A stretch of 64,000 nt of DNA from Alphaproteobacteria bacterium (GTDB taxonomy: Bacteria > Pseudomonadota > Alphaproteobacteria > ATCC43930 > CGMCC-115725). The notes under the pieces are model-generated. The model did no database searches. It was not told the origin of the DNA and worked only from the letters and a program-made list of their open reading frames with translations. Shown piece after piece: positions 1 to 7,056 of the stretch (positions within the stretch are counted from its first letter, which is position 1; each line of letters opens with the position of its first letter). Both the position numbers and the translations under genes were made by a program. The stretch lies in NCBI GenBank assembly GCA_028871055.1, contig JAGWON010000015.1:1-64000 (forward strand), written 5' to 3'.

Positions 1-90
1 GACGGCGGAGCCGTGAAACTCCAGCTTCACACGGCGGTCGAAGTAGAGCCTCAGACTGCCACGTTCCGATTCACCCACCGGGTCCGCCAT
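1..90 (-). CDS. IS1380-family transposase, N-terminal fragment cut by window edge
   Basis: The reverse strand opens with ATG at 90-88 and reads 30 residues to the window edge without a stop. The peptide contains SLRLYFDRRVKLEFHGSAV, which resembles the conserved N-terminus of IS1380-type DDE transposases. The rest of the gene and the far end of the element lie outside the window. I could not identify a terminal inverted repeat in the 76 bases before the next gene. The family call rests on about 20 residues. Confidence 0.65.
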   Translation of the reverse strand, partial: MADPVGESERGSLRLYFDRRVKLEFHGSAV

Positions 91-166
91 GACCGCCTCG
101 CTCAATCCAGGATAAGCTGCTGAATCTTATACCAGAATCGACCACGAAGCGCCGCACTTCCGAGCG

Positions 167-628
167 TCATCCGGGGAATGCGGGCTTATAGCTGCCGGCC
201 GGCGTGCGGAAGGCGATCGCCAGGCGATTCCAGCCGTTGATCGCAACCACCGCCATCGTGAGGTCGATGATCTCCTTCTCGCCGAAATACTTGCGCGCCT
301 CCTCGTAGATCTCGTCCGGCACATGGCCTTGGTTGACGAAAGTCACCGCTTCGCACCAGGCGAGGGCCGCGCGCTCGCGGTCGGTGTAATAGGGCGCCTC
401 GCACCAGGCCGAGAGACCGTAGAGACGCTGCTCGGTCTCGCCTGCCGCGCGTGCATCCTTGGTGTGCATGTCGAGGCAATAGGCGCAGCCGTTGATCTGC
501 GACGCGCGCGTCTTGACCAACTCGAGCAAGGAATGATCGAGACCGCTCGCGTTCACATAGCCTTGCAAGCCCTGCATCGCCTTGAGGGCCTCGGGCGCCG
601 CTTGCCGGTAGTTGATCCGTTGCGTCAT
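167..628 (-). CDS. AhpD-like / carboxymuconolactone decarboxylase family protein
   Basis: This 153-residue protein is a single CMD/AhpD domain. The redox signature is intact: C48-x2-C51-x3-H55 within NGCAYCLDMH, preceded by ELVKTRASQ, the alkylhydroperoxidase-like core. Members are all-helical peroxidase or disulfide-reductase proteins that act in oxidative stress defence; the physiological reductant is unknown here. The length matches single-domain family members of about 150 residues. An AGGAG-like sequence precedes the ATG. It lies 109 bases downstream of the broken nitrilase on the same strand, so it could once have shared its transcript. Confidence 0.9.
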   Translation of the reverse strand: MTQRINYRQAAPEALKAMQGLQGYVNASGLDHSLLELVKTRASQINGCAYCLDMHTKDARAAGETEQRLYGLSAWCEAPYYTDRERAALAWCEAVTFVNQGHVPDEIYEEARKYFGEKEIIDLTMAVVAINGWNRLAIAFRTPAGSYKPAFPG

Positions 629-737
629 GACGATCTCTCCTCCTGGAAAATTTCGCTTGCCCTGAGCAGCCTGTCACTCAACGCCCGCTGGCGAACGGAA
701 AGGCCACACCAGCATTTCGATCGGACAGCAGTCAGGT

Positions 738-1704
738 TCACGGCTCGCCGGACTTTGCCATATCCGAGCCGATCTTCACCACCACCGGCTGCATGGGTTT
801 CTCGTTGATCGTCAGTTGGAACACATCGGGCCGCGCATAGTGGCCCGTGGCATCGAAATCGTATTTTCCGCGGGTGATGTCCGAAAGGTCGAGATCGGCC
901 GTCAGGATTGTCTCGCCGTCGAAATGCGGGCCGGCGAGCACGGCGCCGAGCGGGCTGATGATGGCGCTGCCGCCGCGCATCAGAACCGTATTCGGATCGT
1001 TGCCCTGTGCCGCAGCATAGTCGTCCGGGCAGTCGGCGCGCGTCAGATATTGGCAGGCGGAGAGCACGAAGCAGCGCCCCTCGAGCGCGATGTGCCGCAT
1101 CGAAGAGAGCCAGCTGTCGCGATCGTCCGCCGTGGGTGCGCAATAGATCTGGATGCCTTTCGCGTACATCGCCGTGCGCAGCAATGGCATGTAGTTTTCC
1201 CAGCAGATCACCGCACCGACACGTCCGATTGGCGTGTCCAGAACGGTCAGGGTGGAGCCGTCGCCAAAGCCCCAGACGAGGCGCTCCGCTGCCGTCGGCA
1301 TCAGCTTGCGATGCTTGCCGAGCAGCGTGCCTTCCGGACTGAAGAACAGGACCGTGCAGTAGAGCGTGCCACCGTCGCGCTCGATGAAGATGCACGCCGG
1401 CCGCACGCGCCGCTTCGCCCAACGCCGTACAAGCCGGTCCAGGCACCGCCACGGCGCTGTCGTAATAGCGGCGGAAGTCGTCGCGGCCCTGCTCCGTGCG
1501 CGATCCGATCCGGGCGCCGAAATCGAGCCCCTTGGGGTAGCCGGAGACGAAGGCTTCGGGGAATACGACGAGATCGGCGCCGCGGCGCGCCGCATCGGCG
1601 CTCAGCTCGAAGACCTTGGCGATTGTTCGCTCTCGGTCGAAGACGACGGACGCGGCCTGAACCACGGCTGCGCGTACGGTTGTCCGGCCGTTGGCCAAGG
1701 TCAT
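738..1704 (-). pseudogene. nitrilase, frameshifted by a short internal deletion
   Basis: Two overlapping reading frames together make one carbon-nitrogen hydrolase of the aliphatic/aryl nitrilase type. The first part carries VVFPEAF with the catalytic Glu50. The second part carries the lysine motif GKHRKLMPT and the cysteine motif [12 protein letters not shown]. The frames join at about 1383-1392, between AAGVHL and IERDGG. Relatives usually have about four more residues there, and the span (967 bases) becomes divisible by three, giving about 325 residues, if 11 bases are restored. Translation from the ATG at 1704 therefore runs into the wrong frame, and the product should be inactive. An 11-base loss is less likely to be a sequencing error than a single-base slip. 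Confidence 0.8.
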
Positions 1705-2045
1705 CGGACCCGCCGCATCGCCGATCGGTCAGGCTGCCGCGGCGGCGGCAGTGAGAGCCGGCGCGCGTTGCTTGCACTCACGGCCGGGGCGGTATTGCCG
1801 GGCTGACAGTCCATGGCGGAAACTCTACGCGGCTGCGGACGAATCGAGAATGATCCAGGCGCACCTCGTCGGACAATCATCTCCATAAGCTGGAATGCCT
1901 CCAGATCGCGCCACGCGATCGCCGGTAACGCGCCGCGCCCGCCCCAGCCTGGGAAGATGTACGGCCGGACGCGCCACCGGACGCGACCATCGGAACGGCG
2001 CGGAAACCTGCGATCCCCTGCGGCTTGACGTCGCCTATAAAGATA
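1705..2045. other. intergenic stretch between divergent nitrilase remnant and membrane-protein gene
   Basis: About 340 bases hold no credible coding region on either strand; the short open frames lack recognisable protein features. It must contain the promoters of both divergent genes. Only the palindrome at its right end stands out. Confidence 0.5.
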
Positions 2046-2065
2046 TATATGATTTATATCATATA
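2046..2065. promoter_or_regulatory. candidate operator: AT-rich 8-bp inverted repeat
   Basis: TATATGAT and ATCATATA are separated by TTAT, a perfect inverted repeat with 8-base arms in a very AT-rich island inside GC-rich DNA. It lies 53 bases before the start of the seven-gene cluster whose last gene encodes an NsrR-like Rrf2 regulator. NsrR-family operators are AT-rich dyads, so autoregulation through this site is a reasonable inference, but no footprint-level consensus was matched. Confidence 0.45.
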
Positions 2066-2117
2066 GAGCAACGGCGATGATTGCCGATGCGATCGGTGGG
2101 TAGCGGGCGAGGTTCAC

Positions 2118-3485
2118 ATGTTCGGTTCGGCCGTATCGCGCTGGACGATGCTCCATTTCGGAGCGGCGATAAGCTGCTTCCTCCTCGCTCAACTTGCGAT
2201 GATCTCCGGTCTGGCCTTTCCGGCCGCGCCTCTTCTCGCGCCCCTGACGCTCGCCACCGTCCATCTGTTGACCATCGGGTGGCTGACGATTCTCATGTTG
2301 GGCGCGCTGCATCAGTTCGTGCCGGTCATCACCGCCCAGGGCGCCGTCGCAAGGACATCGGCCCTCGTCTCCGTGCTCGCCATTCTCGCCGGCCTCGGCG
2401 GGATGGAGGCGGGGTTCGTCGCATTGGACGGAGTCCTGCCGGCGCCGACCATTCTTGCCCTTCCCGCCGGCGGAGCGTTGGTTCTGGGCGGCGTGGTGAC
2501 CGCCGCCGCTTCGCTCGGACGGACCTTGTGGCAGACACGACCGCTGCCGTTCCCCGCGCGGTTCGTAGCCGTCGGCCTCGTGTTTTTGTTTGCCGCGCTC
2601 GGGCTGGGGATGCTCTTGGGGCTCGCGTTCTCTTCACCGGATCTCGTCCGATGGTCCGGCGCATTCACGGACGGCCTGCGGCTTCATCTTCTTGCCGGCC
2701 TCATCGGCTGGTTCACGCTCACCGCGATCGGCGTCAGCTATCGCCTACTCAGCATGTTCACGCTCGCGCCCGAAGAGCGGGGCAGACTTGGTACGGCCGT
2801 TCTTGTCCTGAGCGCAGGCGGCCTTGCGGCGACTTGGCTCCTCGGTGTCGGCGAGGCAATCGGCGCTCCCGTAACAGGCGGAGTCGTTACGATTGCCGCC
2901 GCCGTCACCGGATTGGGCATCGTTCTCTACCTTCTCGATATGCTGCGGCTCTATCGCGCGCGGCGGCGGCAGAAGCTCGAGCTCAACACGCGCATGACGC
3001 TTCCTGCTCTGGCGGCTCTCGCGATCTCGATTATGGGTGTCGGCTACGCTTACGCCAGCGATTTTGCCGAGCCCGTTGTCGGCGCGGTGGGCTACCTTTT
3101 CCTGTTCGGCTGGCTGTCCGGACTCGGACTGAGTCAGCTCTATAAGATCGTGCCATTCCTGACGTGGCTTGAGCGCTATGGCAGCCTGCTCGGCAAGCAG
3201 CCGGTGCCGCGTGTCCAGGACCTCGTCGACGAACGCCGCGACCGGCCGTGGTTCGCCCTCTACTTCGCCGCCGTTGCCGCCGGCGCGGTTTTCGCCGCGC
3301 TCGGCTGGACCATGCTCTTTCGCGTAGCCGTCCTCGGACATCTCGTCGCGACGCTCATGATCGTTCGCGCGCTTTGGCTCGTGCGCCAGGGGGCTCCCCG
3401 CGCCGCGGCGCCGCTTGTTCGTCCGCCAAGCCTGAAAGCCGGTACGCAGTCGCTATTTGCAGCCAATCCGACCACCACGGAGTAA
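2118..3485 (+). CDS. polytopic haem-copper/NnrS-like membrane protein
   Basis: This 455-residue protein is almost entirely hydrophobic, with about twelve predicted membrane helices. Conserved-looking histidines sit inside helices: H49 (ATVHLLTIGW), H65 (GALHQFVPV) and H190 (LRLHLLAGLIGW). This spacing recalls haem-binding subunits of the haem-copper oxidase superfamily and the NnrS haem-copper proteins linked to nitric-oxide metabolism. It lacks a clear full set of oxidase ligands, so an oxidase role is not claimed. It heads a compact operon with DUF2249, DUF59 and NsrR-like genes; the next gene starts 7 bases after its stop. That context suggests a role in NO or nitrosative stress. The exact family is uncertain. 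Confidence 0.7.
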   Translation: MFGSAVSRWTMLHFGAAISCFLLAQLAMISGLAFPAAPLLAPLTLATVHLLTIGWLTILMLGALHQFVPVITAQGAVARTSALVSVLAILAGLGGMEAGFVALDGVLPAPTILALPAGGALVLGGVVTAAASLGRTLWQTRPLPFPARFVAVGLVFLFAALGLGMLLGLAFSSPDLVRWSGAFTDGLRLHLLAGLIGWFTLTAIGVSYRLLSMFTLAPEERGRLGTAVLVLSAGGLAATWLLGVGEAIGAPVTGGVVTIAAAVTGLGIVLYLLDMLRLYRARRRQKLELNTRMTLPALAALAISIMGVGYAYASDFAEPVVGAVGYLFLFGWLSGLGLSQLYKIVPFLTWLERYGSLLGKQPVPRVQDLVDERRDRPWFALYFAAVAAGAVFAALGWTMLFRVAVLGHLVATLMIVRALWLVRQGAPRAAAPLVRPPSLKAGTQSLFAANPTTTE

Positions 3486-3492
3486 TGACGCC

Positions 3493-3765
3493 ATGACCAC
3501 GCCATCATTGTCCACGCTCGACGTCAGAGAAATCCTCAAGTCTGGCGGCGAGCCTTTCTCTGAGATCATGCAGGCCGTCGCCGCACTGACTCCCGGCCAG
3601 GGTCTCCGATTGCTGGCGACCTTCAAACCCGTTCCGCTGTTCGGCGTGTTGGCGCAACGCGGGTTCTGCCACGCGGAGCGCGAGATCGGTGGCGGCGACT
3701 GGGAAGTGATCTTCACGCCGTCAGCGACGGATACGGCACCGGCCAGCGCGGGAACCCAGCGATGA
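3493..3765 (+). CDS. DUF2249 domain protein (first of three)
   Basis: Starting at the ATG 7 bases after the upstream stop, this gives 90 residues. The core STLDVREI...PGQGLRLLATFKPVPLFGVLAQRGF matches the DUF2249 fold, which is TusA/SirA-like. DUF2249 proteins recur near nitrite/NO reductases and hemerythrins, but no biochemical function is established for this type. An earlier in-frame ATG at 3457 would overlap the upstream gene and is less likely. Its stop overlaps the next start by 4 bases, indicating translational coupling. Confidence 0.8.
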   Translation: MTTPSLSTLDVREILKSGGEPFSEIMQAVAALTPGQGLRLLATFKPVPLFGVLAQRGFCHAEREIGGGDWEVIFTPSATDTAPASAGTQR

Positions 3766-4019
3766 GCGGCCTCACGGAAGCGCAATCGAAAAGGAGTCTC
3801 GACTTGCGCGGCCTCGACCCGCCCGAGCCGATGCGGCGGGCGCTCGAAGCGGTCGAAGCGTTGAGTCCGGGCGATGCGCTGGAGGTCGTCACCGATCGGG
3901 AGCCGCTACTGCTTCACCGCGAGTTGGGGCGGCGCGGACACGATTTCGTCAGCGAGCCCCGGCCGGATGGTTGCCGGACGACTATTCGCCATGGTAGCGG
4001 CCACGGTGACACGCGATGA
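3762..4019 (+). CDS. DUF2249 domain protein (second of three)
   Basis: This 85-residue protein carries the DUF2249 signature SLDLRGLDPPEPMRRALEA followed by LSPGDALEVVTDREPLLL and GHDF. It is clearly related to its two neighbours of the same family yet very different from them in sequence, so the copies are old paralogues rather than a recent duplication. It overlaps the genes on both sides by 4 bases. The C-terminus is rich in His, Gly and Arg. Function is unknown; context suggests a small sulfur-, metal- or haem-related carrier role. Confidence 0.8.
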   Translation: MSGLTEAQSKRSLDLRGLDPPEPMRRALEAVEALSPGDALEVVTDREPLLLHRELGRRGHDFVSEPRPDGCRTTIRHGSGHGDTR

Positions 4020-4324
4020 GCGACGAGATCGTCCGGACGCTGGCCGAGGCGCTCAAATCCGTGATCGATCCGGAGCTCGGCTACAACATCGTCGACATCG
4101 GTCTCGTCTATGAGGTCGACGTCAAAGACGGCTACGCCCGCATCGTGCTGACCACGACGACGCCCGGCTGCCCCGCGACCGACTATATCCGGCAAGCCGT
4201 CGAGACTTGCGCCGCCGCGGTTCCCGGCATCGGCGCCGTCGACGTCACCATGACCTGGCAGCCGCCGTGGACGCCCGATCGCATGAGCGAGGAAGCCAAG
4301 GCCCATTTCGGGGTTGCGGCCTGA
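4016..4324 (+). CDS. DUF59/MIP18-family Fe-S assembly factor, SufT/PaaD-like
   Basis: This 102-residue protein is a single DUF59 domain. It has the conserved VIDPELGYNIVDIGLVY segment and TTTTPGCPATDYI, where C52 is the conserved family cysteine. Relatives (SufT, the N-terminal domain of some ApbC/Mrp proteins, PaaD) help mature Fe-S proteins. In this cluster it may repair or load clusters damaged by NO, perhaps including that of the NsrR-like regulator downstream; this is inference. It overlaps the preceding gene by 4 bases and is followed 6 bases later by the next. Confidence 0.88.
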   Translation: MSDEIVRTLAEALKSVIDPELGYNIVDIGLVYEVDVKDGYARIVLTTTTPGCPATDYIRQAVETCAAAVPGIGAVDVTMTWQPPWTPDRMSEEAKAHFGVAA

Positions 4325-4330
4325 TCCGCC

Positions 4331-4576
4331 ATGGCGGCTATGACCGAGACCTCGTCAGCGTGTGAAACCAAGGCCGATGCGCCGGCGGACGACCTTCGCT
4401 CGCTCAATCGGCTGCTGATCCGCGCCCTCAAGGCGCTTGGCGATGCAGGCCAGACCGATCTCGCCTGCCGCATTGCCGCCGAGGCCTGGTCATCGGTCCG
4501 CACTGCGCGCCCGCAAGAGGCCGAGAAGCTGAACGGCGCGCTTCACTATCTCACCCGTTCCGTCCACCGAAAGTAA
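4331..4576 (+). CDS. small unknown protein in DUF2249 cluster
   Basis: This 81-residue soluble protein has no family I can name. It is predicted to be mostly helical (SLNRLLIRALKALGDAG...LACRIAAEAWSSV). It sits 6 bases after the DUF59 gene and 12 bases before the third DUF2249 gene, so it is almost certainly co-transcribed with them. A second ATG three codons downstream is possible. Its place in a tight operon is the best argument that it is a real gene. Confidence 0.65.
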   Translation: MAAMTETSSACETKADAPADDLRSLNRLLIRALKALGDAGQTDLACRIAAEAWSSVRTARPQEAEKLNGALHYLTRSVHRK

Positions 4577-4588
4577 AAGGAGACTGCT

Positions 4589-4828
4589 ATGTCGGACCTT
4601 CAACAACTCGACGTGCGTGCGCTGCCGCCGCCGCAGCGGCACGCGCTGATTTTCGCCACTTGCGGCACGCTGCCGGTCGGCAACGCCGTGATCCTGGTGA
4701 ACGACCATGATCCGAAGCCGCTCTATTACCAGTTCGAGGCGGAACGTCCGGGGCAGTTCGGTTGGGAGTATGTCGAGTCAGGACCCGAAGTGTGGCGCGT
4801 TCGCATCACGCGGAAGAAAACCGTATAA
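4589..4828 (+). CDS. DUF2249 domain protein (third of three)
   Basis: This 79-residue protein is the most typical DUF2249 member of the cluster: QLDVRALPPPQRH, then LPVGNAVILVNDHDPKPLYYQF and a C-terminal FGWEYVESGPEVWRVRI. Hemerythrin-associated DUF2249 proteins look like this. A strong AAAGGAG ribosome site lies 9 bases before the ATG, stronger than those of the upstream genes, so it may be made at a higher level. The regulator gene follows 49 bases later. Confidence 0.85.
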   Translation: MSDLQQLDVRALPPPQRHALIFATCGTLPVGNAVILVNDHDPKPLYYQFEAERPGQFGWEYVESGPEVWRVRITRKKTV

Positions 4829-4877
4829 GAGGCCGAAGACACCGGTCGATCGCTCGCCCAGGTACAAAGGAGTCCGA

Positions 4878-5342
4878 ATGCGTCTCACGCTCCACACGGA
4901 TTATGCGCTTCGCGTGCTCATGTATGCGGGCGTGAAAGGCGGTGCGCTTTCCACGATCGGCGAAATCGTCGAGCATTTCCAGATCTCCAAGGGCCACGTC
5001 ATGAAAGTGGTCCATCAGCTCGGCCAGAAGGGATATCTGGAGACCATCCGCGGCAAGAACGGCGGCATACGCCTCGCGCGGCCGCTGGCACAAATCAACG
5101 TCGGCAGCGTCGTCCGCGATATGGAGGAGGAGCTGGGCGTGCTCGGCTGTCTCCAGGGCAGCGAGGGCTACTGCCGCATCGAGGCGTGCTGCGTGCTTCT
5201 GAGCGCGATGCGCGATGCGACCAGCGCGTTCCTAGCCGTGCTTGACCGTTACACCCTCGGCGATCTGGTGAAGCCGCGGCGACCGCTCGCCCGCCTGCTG
5301 GAAATCGACGAGTTCCCGCGCGCGGGCGAGAGGGTCGGATAA
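4878..5342 (+). CDS. nsrR: NsrR-like Rrf2-family transcriptional regulator
   Basis: This 154-residue Rrf2-family winged-helix protein begins MRLTLHTDYALRVLMY and has GHVMKVVHQLGQKGYLETIRGKNGGIRL, very close to NsrR. Cluster-ligand cysteines are present at C91, C99 and C104/C105, matching the three-cysteine loop of NsrR with its NO-sensitive Fe-S cluster. NsrR represses NO-detoxification genes until its cluster is nitrosylated. The ATG at 4878 follows AAAGGAG with good spacing; longer frames upstream have no family similarity. As last gene of the operon it probably represses its own cluster. IscR and RirA are less likely because of the GKNGGIRL segment. Confidence 0.85.
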   Translation: MRLTLHTDYALRVLMYAGVKGGALSTIGEIVEHFQISKGHVMKVVHQLGQKGYLETIRGKNGGIRLARPLAQINVGSVVRDMEEELGVLGCLQGSEGYCRIEACCVLLSAMRDATSAFLAVLDRYTLGDLVKPRRPLARLLEIDEFPRAGERVG

Positions 5343-5363
5343 GGGACGGCACCGGCGCGGCGG

Positions 5364-6866
5364 TCAATTCCGCGCGAACTTGACCGCTTCCTCGGCGGCG
5401 CGGAAGAGGGCGCGCGCCTTGTCCTGAATCTCCTGATACTCCGTTGCCGGATCGCTGTCGGCGACGACGCCGCAGCCGGCCTGCACCACCATGCGCCCGT
5501 CCTCGACGATCGCGGTGCGGAGCACGATGCAGGTGTCCATGCTGCCGTCGCCGGCGAAATAGCCGATGCCGCCGCCATAGAGGTTGCGGCGCTCGGGCTC
5601 AAGCTCGTCGATGATCTCCATCGCCCGGACCTTGGGCGCGCCCGACAGCGTGCCGGCGGGAAAGCCCGCCATCAGCGCGTCGAGCGCCTCGACACCGGGC
5701 GCGGCCTGGCCCTCGACATGCGATGAGATGTGCATGACGTGGCTGTAGCGCTCGATCACGAACTGTTCGATCACCTTGACCGTGCCGGTTTGCGACACGC
5801 GGCCGACGTCGTTGCGCGCGAGATCGAGCAGCATCAGATGCTCGGCGCGTTCCTTGGGATCGGCGAGCAGCTCGTCGGCGAGACGCTTGTCTTCGTCGGC
5901 GTCCTTGCCGCGCCGCCGCGTGCCGGCGAGCGGCCGGATCGTCACCCTGCCGTGGCGGAAGCGCACCAGGATCTCGGGGCTCGACCCCACCACGGCGAAA
6001 TTTTCGAAATCGAGGAAGAACAGGAACGGCGAGGGATTGAGGCGCCGGAGCGCGCGATAGAGCGCGAAGGGCGGCAGCTTGAAGGGCACGCTCATGCGCA
6101 TCGAGGGGACGACCTGGAAGATCTCGCCGGCGCGGATGTATTCCTTCGCCGTCGCGACCATGCGCAGGCATTCGTCGCGCGTCATATTGGCGGAGGGCGC
6201 CGGCAATTCTTCGGTCACCTCGACGGACTCGCGACGGTGCGGCAGGCTGCGCTCGAAATCGGACAGCACGTCGGCGAGGCGCTCGCGCGCGGCGCGATAG
6301 GCCTGCTCGGCGTTGAGCGCCGGATCGGGCCACACCGGCGTCACCACGGTCACGCGGTCGGCGATGGTGTCGAAGATGCAGACGATGGTCGGCCGCACCA
6401 ACAGGCCGTCGGGAATGCCGAGCGTGTCGGGTTTGGCGTCGGGCAAGCGCTCGATCAGCCCGACCGTGCCGTATCCCAGATAGCCGAACAGGCCGGCCGC
6501 CATCGGCGGCAGGTCCTGGGGCGTCACGACGCGGCACTCCTTGATCAGCGCGCGCAGCGAGGCGAGCGCGCCCTGGTTCTGCGGTTCGAAGCGATCGGCC
6601 GCCGAGCGCGCGTGGCGGTTGATCTCGGCGCGGTCGCCGAAGCAGCGCCACACCAGATCGGGCTTCAGACCGATGAAGGAATAGCGGCCGCGCGCGGCGC
6701 CGCCCTCGACGCTCTCGAACAGAAAGCTCATCGGCTTGCCGTCGGCGAGCTTGAGCATAGCCGAGACCGGCGTCTCGAGGTCGCTGACCAGCGAGGTCCA
6801 CACCAGTGCCGGCTTGCCGGCGGCGTGCGCCTGGGCAAAGTCCTTGAACTCCGGCGAAATCTGCAT
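5364..6866 (-). CDS. trpE: anthranilate synthase component I
   Basis: This 500-residue protein has the chorismate-binding architecture: an N-terminal regulatory half, then GEIFQVVPSMRMSV, PEILVRF, IRPLAGTRRRGKD, ARNDVGRV and PAGTLSGAPKVRAMEII. It makes anthranilate from chorismate with the glutamine amidotransferase TrpG, the first committed step of tryptophan synthesis. The length is normal. trpG, trpD and trpC are not downstream; the regulator gene faces it convergently 21 bases away. It lies downstream of ppiD on the same strand, a common alphaproteobacterial order, with a palindromic repeat between them. Confidence 0.95.
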   Translation of the reverse strand: MQISPEFKDFAQAHAAGKPALVWTSLVSDLETPVSAMLKLADGKPMSFLFESVEGGAARGRYSFIGLKPDLVWRCFGDRAEINRHARSAADRFEPQNQGALASLRALIKECRVVTPQDLPPMAAGLFGYLGYGTVGLIERLPDAKPDTLGIPDGLLVRPTIVCIFDTIADRVTVVTPVWPDPALNAEQAYRAARERLADVLSDFERSLPHRRESVEVTEELPAPSANMTRDECLRMVATAKEYIRAGEIFQVVPSMRMSVPFKLPPFALYRALRRLNPSPFLFFLDFENFAVVGSSPEILVRFRHGRVTIRPLAGTRRRGKDADEDKRLADELLADPKERAEHLMLLDLARNDVGRVSQTGTVKVIEQFVIERYSHVMHISSHVEGQAAPGVEALDALMAGFPAGTLSGAPKVRAMEIIDELEPERRNLYGGGIGYFAGDGSMDTCIVLRTAIVEDGRMVVQAGCGVVADSDPATEYQEIQDKARALFRAAEEAVKFARN

Positions 6867-6942
6867 GGCGTTACGACGGCAGAACGATTGACGCTGGGTT
6901 CGCGTCGCTCAACGCCGGCCAACGCGCGGTTCGGTCTCGCTT

Positions 6943-6993
6943 CACCCCCACCCTAACCCTCCCCCCTCGAGGGGGAGGGAAGGGAGGGGGGCG
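6943..6993. repeat. CTCGAG-centred palindromic repeat, copy 1
   Basis: A C-rich run (CACCCCCACCCTAACCC) leads into CTCGAG and then a G-rich run, forming a long imperfect hairpin between ppiD and trpE. The same unit recurs at about 12265, 29307, 30801 and 45859. Confidence 0.85.
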
Positions 6994-7056
6994 ACGCTCG
7001 CCCCATTCGCCATCGGCGAGTGATGGAGCGACGGCTTCGCGTGCCGCGCGCATGGC

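Noticed and set aside
1701-2312. 203-codon minus-strand frame across the nitrilase-membrane protein gap
   Set aside because: It overlaps the start of the membrane protein gene and has no family features.
2118-3485. annotation as a true cytochrome c oxidase or NO reductase catalytic subunit
   Set aside because: Only three suitable helix histidines were seen; the full set of haem and copper ligands is not evident, so only a broad superfamily resemblance is claimed.
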